A DNA stretch of 64,000 bases from NCBI RefSeq assembly GCF_005886805.2, contig NZ_CP045429.1, positions 4,434,501 through 4,498,500 of the forward strand. Direction: 5' to 3'. This DNA is from Pseudoalteromonas rubra (GTDB lineage Bacteria; Pseudomonadota; Gammaproteobacteria; Enterobacterales; Alteromonadaceae). The translations under genes and the position numbers were made by a program. Every line of letters begins with the position of its first letter. Position 1 is the stretch's first letter. This document shows, one piece after another, positions 55,795-64,000 of the stretch. The notes beneath the pieces were generated by a model. That model made no database searches. It was not told the DNA's origin and saw only the letters and a program-made list of their open reading frames with translations.

Positions 55795-56565
55795 ATGGTT
55801 CCTCTCGAAGTTTACCAGTACGTAGCACTGAATGTGGGGCTTTTGATCCTGGCGGCCTGGTTCTATATTTTGTTGTTGATTTTAAGAGAGTTTCGTCATT
55901 TTGCCGGGACTTTTTTGAGCCACAAACAGGGGGCACCCGCCAACAATGAACTACTTGCACAGTGCCGTGAGGCCGTGGCCCGTGCCAGCCAGTTTTCTCA
56001 GCAACATAGCCAGACCATTTCTGAACTTTTGCAGGTGCAAATGACGCTGGAAAATCAATTGTCACAGATCCGCGCATCCACCGCGGATCACATCACCAAA
56101 GAAGAGCAAGGCTCCATCAATGAATTAAATAAAAAGCTGATCCGCTCTCATAAACTCATTAAACGCCTCAAAGGCGAGCTAGACAACAGTGACAAAAAGC
56201 TCCAGCACGTCAGCTCCAAACTGGAGCATCAGTTCCAGTCTACTGACACCTTGCGCCAGGCCAATACGCAATTACAAGAAGAGCTGGAGCAACTGAAGCA
56301 AACCAAAGCCAGTACCTCCGCCAATACCATGAGCGATCAGCAAACTCAGACATTGCTCAACCAATACAAACGTCAGATCGAGGAGCAGAATCAGTTGATA
56401 GATCAACTCTCCGTAGAACACGAAGGGGACGGCAGCAGTGCAGAAGTGGCCGCCCTGAAAACCGAGCTTGAACAAACCCGGCAAAAACTGAAACACCTGA
56501 GTAAAGAGAAAAATTTTGTGGAAAGTCGTTACCTTGAAGCCATTAAGCAGACTAAACCAGAATAA
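55795..56565 (+). CDS. Membrane-anchored coiled-coil protein
   Basis: The start at 55795 gives MVPLEVYQYVALNVGLLILA. An in-frame TTG ten codons earlier has no better ribosome site. The 256-residue protein has one N-terminal membrane helix (about 10-30) and then a cytoplasmic, charged, heptad-rich body to the end, with Leu/Gln/Lys/Glu repeats such as LNKKLIRSHKLIKRLKGELD. It is probably a long coiled coil and the family is not recognised. It lies between a divergent response regulator gene and a kinase gene. A structural or scaffolding role at the membrane is likely. Confidence 0.72.
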   Translation: MVPLEVYQYVALNVGLLILAAWFYILLLILREFRHFAGTFLSHKQGAPANNELLAQCREAVARASQFSQQHSQTISELLQVQMTLENQLSQIRASTADHITKEEQGSINELNKKLIRSHKLIKRLKGELDNSDKKLQHVSSKLEHQFQSTDTLRQANTQLQEELEQLKQTKASTSANTMSDQQTQTLLNQYKRQIEEQNQLIDQLSVEHEGDGSSAEVAALKTELEQTRQKLKHLSKEKNFVESRYLEAIKQTKPE

Positions 56566-56649
56566 CCACTGTCCAGTCATGGCAGGTCATCTATACTGGT
56601 TATGGATGTATTGGTATCACCTCAACGCACTGATACCGGAGGGTTGGCA

Positions 56650-59600
56650 GTGACAACATTAAGGCGAGTATGGCATGCAATTCTGATTACTTTATTGTCA
56701 TGTACTTACCTGATTTCCAGTCAGAGTTGGGCCGCCGCTCCAGTCTCTCAGACGAACATAGCCCAGACGCAAACAACCAGCGTAAACACACCGTTTTTCG
56801 ACACCGGTGAACTGATTTTTCAGACCATAGGCGACAATGAGCAAATCCCCAAAGGCGTGGTCACCGCGCTGGCTCAGGACCGGGATGGATTTATCTGGAT
56901 CGGTACCCAGTTTGGCTTGATCCGTCATGATGGCTACCGGTTTGTGCCTTTTCAACATGATCCGCAAGACCAGACAAGCCTGTCTGGCAATTTTGTACGT
57001 ACGTTATGGACCGCCCAGGACGGACGGATCTGGGTCGGTACCTTCTCTGATGGCGTGTCTGTCTATGATCCCAAAAGTGGCCAGTTCAGCCGCTTTGCAC
57101 ATCACCGCTCAGCAACAGGTGGCTTGCCTCACAATACAGTGCGTTCACTGACAGGCGACAATCGGGGTAATCTGTATGTTGCCACAGACAACGGGCTGGC
57201 GCATATCCAGACACAAACAGGCCAGGTAACACGGCTACGTGTTGAAGGCTGTGATATACCACTGCAACAACCCAGGCTCCGCTCAGTCTTGCTGACAGAC
57301 ACAGATACCTTGTGGCTGGGCAGCAAAAGTGGTTTATGCCGTATCACCTTGCCTGCTTTACGGGCAACTCAGAATGTGGACTGGCAGCAACCACTGGCTG
57401 GCACAACCTTGTCAGCCTTTAATCATCAAAATGTATTTCGGTTGTTTCAGGCGACTGATCGATCCATCTGGATTGGCACCACAGATCATGGCGCGGCGTT
57501 TTTCGTACCCGGCGCTGACGAGGTCAAGCGGATCACGCATCGCCCGGATGATCCTTCCAGCCTCAGTTATCACTGGGTCAACGGCATTGCACAGCCTAAT
57601 GATCAGGAGATCTGGTTAAGCACGTCCGGCGGCGGTATCACCGTGGTGGATGCCACAACTGGCGCGGTAAAGCGCCATATTCGTCATGATCCCCTGAATC
57701 CCTACAGTATTAACCTTGACTCTATGGGTGCCCTGCTCGTTGACGCGTCCGGACTTATCTGGGCAGGCACCTGGGGCAATGGACTCAATCGCCACAACCC
57801 GCACAATGGTGCGTTCAGAACCTTTGTCCGACGGCTCACCTACCCTCATTCGCTAAGTCATGTCGATGTGCGCAGTTTTGCCGAACTCAGTAACGGCTTG
57901 ATATGGGTTGGCAACGCTCAAACGGGGATCGACATCATAGATCCGCAGATCGGTGTGGTAGCCGGCCACCGTCCCGATCCATCGGATCCAACCAAACTGG
58001 ACGATGGCTACGCCCGAACGATCCGCCAAACCTTTGATGGTCATATCTGGGTCGGCTCGGCAAACACCGGGTTGTACCATTTTGATCCTGATACCCAGCA
58101 TTTCACACGCTTCAGTAAAGCTGATGGCCTGCCCGGCTATCAGGTTGTCACCTTGCAGGAAACCCCAGGTGGCCAACTCTGGGTCGGTACTGGCGAAGGG
58201 CTGGCTCTCATGGATATTAATACGCGCCAGATCCAAACCTTAAATCACTTCAGTGATTACACCATTTTGTCAGGAAAATCAGTGCTGAGCATGACCTACG
58301 CGGCCCCAAATTATCTGTGGGTAGGGACCCGCAATGGCCTGTTTGTACTCGATTTAGCCGCGCACAGTGTCACGGAGATCAGTGCCCAGACCGGTACTAC
58401 AGAGACCTTGTCAGACAACTATATCAATAGTCTGCTGATTGATAGTCAAGGGCACCTGCTGGTTGCCACGCCACATGGGCTCGACAAACTGGTCCACTTT
58501 GACGGTCAGCACGCCCAGTTCGAATCTTTGGATCAATTAGTTGGCAGACCAACCGGCACAGCGGGCAATCTACTGGAAGATGATCAGGGGCGTCTCTGGA
58601 ACGGTTATGGCTGGATAGATCCCGTAAATCGCGGTTATGCAGACTTAAGCGTCGCCGATGACTGGGATACCGGAACAATGTGGACCGGCTCTTATACTAA
58701 GCTGCGTAATGGCACTTTGCTGTTCGGCGGAACGAAAGGGATCCTCTTGTTACGTCCTGAACTTTGGACTTCCTGGGAGTATCATCCCCCCCTTGTGATC
58801 AGTGAACTGGCGGTCAATAATCACCCCGTAACCAACACCAACCAACTGACCCTGCAACCCAATACCCGCAGCTTTTCAGTCGAGTTTGCGGCACTGGACT
58901 ATACGGCACCACACAGCAATCGCTATGCCTATCAGCTCATAGGTTATGACGACAACTGGATCCAGGTGGACGCCAGCAAACGCCATATCACCTATTCACA
59001 GTTACCCCCTGGCGACTACCAGCTCAGGATTAAAGGGAGCAACCGCAAAGGTCAATGGAGTCAGCATCAAATAAGCCTGGCCATTACTCAGTTACCGACC
59101 TGGTATGAGACCTGGTGGTTTCGCCTGGGGCTACTGCTGCTGATCACCTCTTTGTTATACAAGGCGTATTTATGGCGAATAAAAGAACTCAAACAGCAAC
59201 AAGTTGTGCTGGATAATCTGGTTCAGTCCCGCACTGAAAATATCACCATGCTGGGCACCATAGGCAAAGACATCACCTCTACTTTAGATCTCTCCTCGGT
59301 ACTGGAACGTGTCTATAAACACGTTAATGAGTTGATGGGCGCAGACGTCTTTGTGGTCGGGATCCTGGACACCGAGAATCAGCGCATATCCTGTCGACTG
59401 GCGATTGAAAAAGGGCAAAAGCTACCTGAATTTGAATATGCTTTGTCCGACACCCAGCGCCCTGCTGTGTGGTGCGTCACCCACCAAAAAGAGCTCAGGG
59501 TCAATCAGATCAGCGAACTGACGCAGTTTGTTAACCACATTGCAGCGCCGGTTAGCGGCGCCGAGAGTGAGTCGCTGGTTTACCTGCCTCTGATTATTGA

Positions 59601-60546
59601 TACCCGGACCATTGGCTGTCTGACCGTGCAGAGCTTTCAGCCATGTGCTTTTAGCGACAATGATGTGCAAATGCTGCGTACGATCGCCAATTACACCGCT
59701 ATTGCCCTGGCAAACGCCGACGCAGTGGCCCAGCTTGAGAGTACCTTCAACCAGCTACAAACGGCCCACGAAGACCTCAAAGTCACGCAGCAACAACTGG
59801 TACAGCAGGAAAAAATGGCGGGACTGGGCCGTCTGGTTTCCGGCGTTGCCCATGAAATTAATACGCCGCTTGGGATTGGCATTACGGCTGGCTCTTATGC
59901 CAGCAAAGCGCTGGCAGAATGCGAGCAAAAACTGGCTGACGCACGACTCAGCAAAGACAACCTGGAGCAGTTTCTTGCCACACTAAAAGAAAGCCTGCAG
60001 TTGCTGGAATCAAACCTAAATCGTGCAGCACAGCTAGTGAAAAACTTTAAACAGGTGGCTGTTGACCAATCCATAGAAGAGCTCAGCACCATCAACCTAC
60101 CGGATTATCTCAACGATGTGCTAACCAGTTTGCACCCTAAGTGGAAACATTCCCAGGTCACGGTGAAAACCGACTTTCCAGCAGAGGCTCGCTTGTCCAC
60201 TTACCCGGGTGCCATCGCCCAGATCCTCACAAACCTGGTCGACAACGCCATTAAACATGGATTCGATGATGGAAAACAGCCTGGTACTATCTGTATTACA
60301 GTGAACGACCAACCGCAGCAGCTCACCTGGACAGTATCTGATGATGGCGCTGGCATGAGCGAAGAAACGCGGGATAAAGTCTTTGAACCGTTTTACACCA
60401 CCCGACGCAGCAGCGGCGGCACCGGGCTGGGTATGCACATCGTCTTTAATATCGTGACGCAAAAGCTCAAGGGCACCATAGAATGTAGCAGTGAGGCCGG
60501 ACAAGGCTGTCGCTACACCCTAGTGCTTCCCAAGTCAGTCGGTTGA
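56650..60546 (+). CDS. Two-component propeller sensor histidine kinase with GAF domain
   Basis: The start at GTG 56650 is supported by GGAGGG six bases upstream and gives a Sec signal ending SQSWAAA. The first ATG lies 16 codons earlier. The 1298-residue product has a periplasmic 14-blade two-component propeller (about 50-700) with repeated DGFIWIGTQFGL-like motifs, and a Y_Y_Y domain (about 705-800). A membrane helix at about 820-840 and a GAF domain (about 870-1030) follow. The HisKA domain has His1068 (VAHEINTPLGI), and the HATPase domain has NLVDNAIKHG and DDGAGMS...GTGLGMHI. There is no receiver or DNA-binding domain, so it must signal to a separate regulator. Confidence 0.9.
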   Translation: MTTLRRVWHAILITLLSCTYLISSQSWAAAPVSQTNIAQTQTTSVNTPFFDTGELIFQTIGDNEQIPKGVVTALAQDRDGFIWIGTQFGLIRHDGYRFVPFQHDPQDQTSLSGNFVRTLWTAQDGRIWVGTFSDGVSVYDPKSGQFSRFAHHRSATGGLPHNTVRSLTGDNRGNLYVATDNGLAHIQTQTGQVTRLRVEGCDIPLQQPRLRSVLLTDTDTLWLGSKSGLCRITLPALRATQNVDWQQPLAGTTLSAFNHQNVFRLFQATDRSIWIGTTDHGAAFFVPGADEVKRITHRPDDPSSLSYHWVNGIAQPNDQEIWLSTSGGGITVVDATTGAVKRHIRHDPLNPYSINLDSMGALLVDASGLIWAGTWGNGLNRHNPHNGAFRTFVRRLTYPHSLSHVDVRSFAELSNGLIWVGNAQTGIDIIDPQIGVVAGHRPDPSDPTKLDDGYARTIRQTFDGHIWVGSANTGLYHFDPDTQHFTRFSKADGLPGYQVVTLQETPGGQLWVGTGEGLALMDINTRQIQTLNHFSDYTILSGKSVLSMTYAAPNYLWVGTRNGLFVLDLAAHSVTEISAQTGTTETLSDNYINSLLIDSQGHLLVATPHGLDKLVHFDGQHAQFESLDQLVGRPTGTAGNLLEDDQGRLWNGYGWIDPVNRGYADLSVADDWDTGTMWTGSYTKLRNGTLLFGGTKGILLLRPELWTSWEYHPPLVISELAVNNHPVTNTNQLTLQPNTRSFSVEFAALDYTAPHSNRYAYQLIGYDDNWIQVDASKRHITYSQLPPGDYQLRIKGSNRKGQWSQHQISLAITQLPTWYETWWFRLGLLLLITSLLYKAYLWRIKELKQQQVVLDNLVQSRTENITMLGTIGKDITSTLDLSSVLERVYKHVNELMGADVFVVGILDTENQRISCRLAIEKGQKLPEFEYALSDTQRPAVWCVTHQKELRVNQISELTQFVNHIAAPVSGAESESLVYLPLIIDTRTIGCLTVQSFQPCAFSDNDVQMLRTIANYTAIALANADAVAQLESTFNQLQTAHEDLKVTQQQLVQQEKMAGLGRLVSGVAHEINTPLGIGITAGSYASKALAECEQKLADARLSKDNLEQFLATLKESLQLLESNLNRAAQLVKNFKQVAVDQSIEELSTINLPDYLNDVLTSLHPKWKHSQVTVKTDFPAEARLSTYPGAIAQILTNLVDNAIKHGFDDGKQPGTICITVNDQPQQLTWTVSDDGAGMSEETRDKVFEPFYTTRRSSGGTGLGMHIVFNIVTQKLKGTIECSSEAGQGCRYTLVLPKSVG

Positions 60547-60826
60547 CACCCATTTGGATTAAAATCAGACACGCGTTTGCAATTAACACCGCTTTTCAGG
60601 TGTACTCTGTCAGCCCCTTTGCTCAAGTGATGTCGGCAAGTGCAATTCGATATTGGCAATCACCTGGTTACATATTGACGATTGAATTATTGCCCGAAGG
60701 TTCTGCTCAAGGTACATTCGTACGTTAAAAGAACAAATACTATCAGCCTTCGAAAGGTGTCAGGCCGTTCATTTGAGGCCGTCATCTACGTCGGTTGCCA
60801 ACCCACTCACAGGTTAAATAAATACA

Positions 60827-61528
60827 ATGAACACGGCGCAAACACCATCAGTCAGATCCATTAAACTGGCCGCATTTTTTGACATTCTTCCCCTATCTAT
60901 TGCCGTGATCCCTTGGGGAGTTTTATGCGGCTCATTGGCCATTCAGGTTGGCCTGAGCCCGTTACAGTCCCAGTTGATGTCCTTGCTGGTCTTTGCTGGT
61001 GCAGCGCAACTTTCTGCCCTGACTCTGGTGGGTGTCGGTGGCGGGATCGCCGCCACTTTGGGGAGTACCGCGGTGATCAGCTCACGCCATTTGCTGTACT
61101 CGGCCACCTTTCGCCATGACGCGCTAGGTTTGCCGCTACATCATAAAATCCTGATGGCCTTTTTGCTCACTGATGAAATGTTCGCGGTCACTGAAAATAA
61201 GCGTAACGAGCTAGGTCATTTCCCGTTGGATTATGCGCTGATCTCTGGTGCCACTTTCTATGTTATCTGGAATCTCTCCACACTGGCTGGCATTGTGGCT
61301 GGCACCAGTATTCCTGACCTCGACAGCCTAGGACTCGAATTTGCCATTGCTGCTACCTTTATTGCCATGGTAGTACCTAATATTAAATCATCGCCGGTGC
61401 TCATCGCAGTACTGGTATCGGCCTGTAGCGCCGTGCTGCTTCACAAATTCGATGTGCCTAACGGCCTGCTGCTGTCTGCACTATTCGGCATGGTGGTTGG
61501 CTACCGTTTAGACAAAGAAACCAGCTAG
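60827..61528 (+). CDS. azlC: AzlC family branched-chain amino acid exporter subunit
   Basis: The 233-residue membrane protein has the AzlC/YgaZ fold: an N-terminal IAVIPWGVLCGSLAIQVGLSPLQSQLMSLLVFAGAAQLSAL region, ISSRHLLYSATF and VPNIKSSPVLIAVLVSA. It forms the large subunit of a two-subunit exporter of branched-chain amino acids or analogues. It lies 10 bases before the azlD gene. The ATG at 60827 is the first plausible start, with only a weak AGG upstream. Confidence 0.9.
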   Translation: MNTAQTPSVRSIKLAAFFDILPLSIAVIPWGVLCGSLAIQVGLSPLQSQLMSLLVFAGAAQLSALTLVGVGGGIAATLGSTAVISSRHLLYSATFRHDALGLPLHHKILMAFLLTDEMFAVTENKRNELGHFPLDYALISGATFYVIWNLSTLAGIVAGTSIPDLDSLGLEFAIAATFIAMVVPNIKSSPVLIAVLVSACSAVLLHKFDVPNGLLLSALFGMVVGYRLDKETS

Positions 61529-61538
61529 GGGGCAAACC

Positions 61539-61850
61539 ATGAGCTACGATCTAATATTTTTAATGGCACTGATCACCTTCTTTATGCGTTATGCCTTTTT
61601 TATGGAAAAGCTACCCGTCAAACTCGATCTAAGAGTCCAACGGTTTTTAAGTTATACCGCCCCCTGTATTTTGACCGCGATGGCGGCACCCATTGTATTT
61701 GGCGAAGTGACATTCAATACGCATGATCTTGCTAATCCTTTTTTGCTGGGGGGAATACTGACCATCATGCTAAGCCTGCTGGTGAAAAACACCCTGTTCG
61801 TTGTATTGGCGAGTATGGGCATCTTCTTCGCACTAAAAGCCCTGTTGTGA
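61539..61850 (+). CDS. azlD: AzlD family branched-chain amino acid exporter small subunit
   Basis: The 103-residue protein has about four membrane helices and typical AzlD/YgaH motifs (MALITFFMRYAFFM, VQRFLSYTAPCILTAMAAPIVF). It partners AzlC, encoded just upstream. The ribosome site GGGGGC lies about 8 bases before the ATG. Confidence 0.9.
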   Translation: MSYDLIFLMALITFFMRYAFFMEKLPVKLDLRVQRFLSYTAPCILTAMAAPIVFGEVTFNTHDLANPFLLGGILTIMLSLLVKNTLFVVLASMGIFFALKALL

Positions 61851-62017
61851 ATACATACAATGGCTGACCTAACTATAGTGAATAGCGAGTTTGGCGATTA
61901 TTACAAGCTTCGATAGAGCATCACCTAAAAACAAGGTAGCAACATATTTACATCAAGTGTTGAATTTAATTAATGCATGCAGAATAATATTGTTTTTATA
62001 AAAGGACCAAACAAATC

Positions 62018-62338
62018 ATGAAGCTCGTTTCCATTCTCACATTATCTTTATTGCTACCGCTCGCGCCAGCAGCTTTCGCCGCAAAAGGCGTCGGTCAAGT
62101 TGAACGTATCTATCCAAGTGGCGGTAAAGTATTCTTCCGTCTCAAAGGCGATGAGTGTAAGCAAAGTGCCAATGCCGGCAATACCTACTGGTATTTTGAA
62201 CTCGCAGACGCCACAGCAGGGGTGAACGTATCTATGTTACTGGCTGCCGCAAACACATCCAAAACGATAAAGATCGGCTACCCTTCCTGTGACCCGACAA
62301 AAAACCAGAAAATAAATTACCTCTATCAAGATTTTTGA
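62018..62338 (+). CDS. Small secreted protein of unknown function
   Basis: The 106-residue product has a Sec signal (MKLVSILTLSLLLPLAPAAFA) and a mature beta-rich domain of about 85 residues with two cysteines (GDECKQS and YPSCDPT), probably disulfide bonded. The motif VGQVERIYPSGGKVFFRLKG begins it. Similar small periplasmic proteins of unknown role are common in Alteromonadales. AAAGGACC is a good ribosome binding site. It precedes a large Ig-like repeat gene by 162 bases and the two may be related in function, but co-transcription is not shown. Confidence 0.75.
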   Translation: MKLVSILTLSLLLPLAPAAFAAKGVGQVERIYPSGGKVFFRLKGDECKQSANAGNTYWYFELADATAGVNVSMLLAAANTSKTIKIGYPSCDPTKNQKINYLYQDF

Positions 62339-62344
62339 TTCACC

Positions 62345-62414
62345 AAGGCATAGCACCCTATAAAAAATAAGAAACAGATGGTTTATCCCATTGCCTTTTA
62401 TTGTGCTATGCCTT
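62345..62414. repeat. 12-bp perfect inverted repeat with long loop
   Basis: AAGGCATAGCAC (62345-62356) and GTGCTATGCCTT (62403-62414) are perfect complements separated by 46 bases, starting 7 bases after the small gene's stop. There is no T-run after the right arm, so it is not a typical terminator. It may be a small mobile palindrome or structured RNA element. Confidence 0.55.
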
Positions 62415-62500
62415 TCATGCCAATTGATCCCCATCAAGAGCTTTTATTACAAGTAGTTGGCTCATCTCGGTCGATCGAACTATAAAAATAAGACACGCAT

Positions 62501-64000
62501 ATGAAAGTTTTAACACGCTTACTCTTGTGGCTTACACTCGCTACCAGTTTTCAATCGTTTGCTATCAGCAGCCCAAGCTTTAGCCTCAGTACATATAGTA
62601 TGTACCGGGGGAACACAGTAACGCTGTCCTGGAGTCGTCCCAGCGGGACACAGTATTTCAATCTATGGGTACTCAAGCCTGGCGATACCTGGCTGAAATT
62701 CAGAGGGGGTTACACCAGCACCTCCTTTAACCGTTATATCAATAAAAACGGCACCCATACTTTTTACGTCGAGGCGTGTGATGCCAGTGGATGCAGCGCA
62801 TCAGGGTCGGCATCCGTCACGGTCAGTGAACCGCCTCCGCCTGGGCCGAGTGCAGTGCGGGGGTTCTCTTTATCCACCTCACAAATATACACTGGCGGCA
62901 GTGTGATGCTGCAATGGCAACCGCCGAGCAGCTATTCAGGTTCACTTTATTATCGCTTACGCACTAAAAAGCCAGGCGGAAACTGGTTTGTATTTCGAGA
63001 CGTTTCGACCCCAAATTTCCTCCGCTCAGGGATCAATCTGGCAGGGACTCATTATTTCCAGATCCAAGCCTGTGATTCTTGGAACCAATGCAGCTACTCC
63101 TCTGTACACAGCCTCTCAGTGCTATCACCGCCCCCGGTACCAGATGCGGTTACCGGGCTGTCTGCCAGCAAGACGCAACTAAATTATGGTGATTCCGTTA
63201 AAATCAGTTGGCGTAAACCCGGCAACATCAGTGATACGACTTACTACGATGTCTATATCACTAAGCCAGGCGCACAACCCGGGCTGCCAGATGAGCATTT
63301 TCTTTGGCATGATAATTTCAGAGCGACTGAGCTGACACGTAATGAGATTTACCGTCGGGGTGCAACCAAAGTGGGTATAGTGCCGTGCAACGTGCTCAAT
63401 CAATGTGGCCCATTACGTGAAGTCAGTTTCACGGTAGGCGGCACGCTACCACAACCCACATTTACCCGAAATAAGTCTGTCATTCGTCAGGGAGAACAAG
63501 TCACTTTCAACTGGTCGCTCCACCCCTATTACAAAGACACGGTCAGTTATACGCTCTACCAACATTCGCAAGGAACGACGCGTAAAATAGCAGGCCCACT
63601 GGCGGCGACCGTACAAAGCTTTACTCATACACTCAATGAAGTGGGAAGCAGCACTTTTTACCTTGAAATGTGTAACACCTATGGTGAATGTAACAATAAA
63701 TCACTCACTGCGTTGACCGTGCGGGCGACGCCTGTGATCACCCAAGCCGCGGTAGTGCAGTTGGCCGTCAATAAATCTGATATCACTTACGGTGAGCATG
63801 TCGCACTATCATGGCAACGCCCGGCAGGCTACGATGAAAACAGTGGGCTGGTATTTGATGTCTATGTGACTAAGCCCAGTCCGAACCCAGGTGAAGCAGA
63901 TATCCGCTTCCTATGGCGTGATAACCACCCGTCTCTTACATTAACAAGGGGCCCCAATTATCGTCGTGGCACCATTAAGGTAGAAGTCGTGCCATGCCTG
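62501..64000 (+). CDS. Large secreted Ig-like repeat protein, N-terminal 500 residues (cut by window end)
   Basis: An ATG at 62501 opens a frame with no stop to the window end. A signal peptide (MKVLTRLLLWLTLATSFQSFA) is followed by about five Ig/fibronectin-like modules of about 95-120 residues. Each begins like YGDSVKISWRKPG and has a Tyr-aromatic strand such as YYDVYITKPG. Each ends with a two-cysteine strand (EACDASGCSA, QACDSWNQCS, PCNVLNQCG, MCNTYGECN). The regular cysteine pairs suggest one disulfide per module. The rest is missing, so a C-terminal enzymatic, adhesive or Rhs-like part cannot be judged. Confidence 0.8.
   Translation, partial: MKVLTRLLLWLTLATSFQSFAISSPSFSLSTYSMYRGNTVTLSWSRPSGTQYFNLWVLKPGDTWLKFRGGYTSTSFNRYINKNGTHTFYVEACDASGCSASGSASVTVSEPPPPGPSAVRGFSLSTSQIYTGGSVMLQWQPPSSYSGSLYYRLRTKKPGGNWFVFRDVSTPNFLRSGINLAGTHYFQIQACDSWNQCSYSSVHSLSVLSPPPVPDAVTGLSASKTQLNYGDSVKISWRKPGNISDTTYYDVYITKPGAQPGLPDEHFLWHDNFRATELTRNEIYRRGATKVGIVPCNVLNQCGPLREVSFTVGGTLPQPTFTRNKSVIRQGEQVTFNWSLHPYYKDTVSYTLYQHSQGTTRKIAGPLAATVQSFTHTLNEVGSSTFYLEMCNTYGECNNKSLTALTVRATPVITQAAVVQLAVNKSDITYGEHVALSWQRPAGYDENSGLVFDVYVTKPSPNPGEADIRFLWRDNHPSLTLTRGPNYRRGTIKVEVVPCL

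Noticed and set aside
60543..60728. 61-codon frame overlapping the end of the propeller kinase gene
   Set aside because: Poor start context and composition unlike coding sequence; probably untranslated spacer before azlC.

Overview
The window looks like chromosomal DNA of a marine gammaproteobacterium of the Alteromonadales, most likely Pseudoalteromonas or a close relative. This is inferred from the overall gene set (PKD/PPC secreted serine protease, RND and ADOP-type efflux operons, CadC/ToxR-like regulator, many TolB-like propeller proteins, HD-GYP and Cache chemoreceptor genes) and cannot be confirmed without a search. No rRNA, tRNA, CRISPR array, transposase or phage gene was recognised.

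Layout. 1-3.6 kb: end of a small membrane protein gene, a Dps ferritin, a STAS-like protein and oligopeptidase B. 3.75-4.8 kb: an unknown exported protein flanked by two identical terminator hairpins. 4.8-9.1 kb: an RND efflux pump with its adaptor. 9.2-13.7 kb: an adaptor / ABC ATPase / ADOP-type permease operon with a good sigma-54 promoter. 13.9-16.1 kb: an RTX-repeat protein with a Sec signal. 16.6-18.35 kb: a compact AT-rich operon of an XRE regulator, a polytopic membrane protein and four tiny peptides. 18.6-25 kb: a transglutaminase-like/TPR lipoprotein, a secreted serine protease, and a metallopeptidase-propeller-barrel protein. 25.1-28.1 kb: a sigma-54 response regulator, its histidine kinase and a small membrane protein. 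28.5-35 kb: sugar-phosphate epimerase, chemoreceptor, porin, YbaN, a stand-alone signal peptidase II and a solute-binding-like protein. 35.3-48.7 kb: one long co-oriented locus (TPR/barrel protein, FecR protein, 2025-residue repeat lipoprotein, metallo-beta-lactamase-fold hydrolase, CHASE2 adenylate cyclase, GAF/HD-GYP phosphodiesterase) joining a giant surface lipoprotein to two second messengers. 49.3-53.5 kb: a small secreted two-cysteine peptide, a CadC-like regulator and a propeller lipoprotein. 53.5-54.8 kb: an RsgA GTPase with a 14-codon leader peptide and mutually exclusive RNA hairpins. 54.8-60.5 kb: a response regulator, a coiled-coil membrane protein and a large propeller histidine kinase. 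60.8-64 kb: AzlCD, a small secreted protein and the start of a large Ig-like repeat protein cut by the window end.

Most interesting. Three of the four tiny peptides (17504, 17800, 18185) share an exactly 15-residue leader ending in Gly-Gly with Leu at -7 and Ile/Val at -4, the pattern of double-glycine leaders of exported bacteriocins and signalling peptides. They also share a downstream Leu-Pro...Ala-Pro-Ile-Asp/Asn motif. The fourth (17976) is a diverged relative. With the translationally coupled regulator and membrane-protein genes this looks like an undescribed secreted-peptide system. It has no dedicated C39-peptidase transporter in the window. Second is the RsgA leader, whose segments can form alternating hairpins that reach the rsgA ribosome binding site. 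Third is the sigma-54 promoter in front of the ADOP efflux operon, with a sigma-54 activator 13 kb away that has a similar GC-rich inverted repeat upstream.
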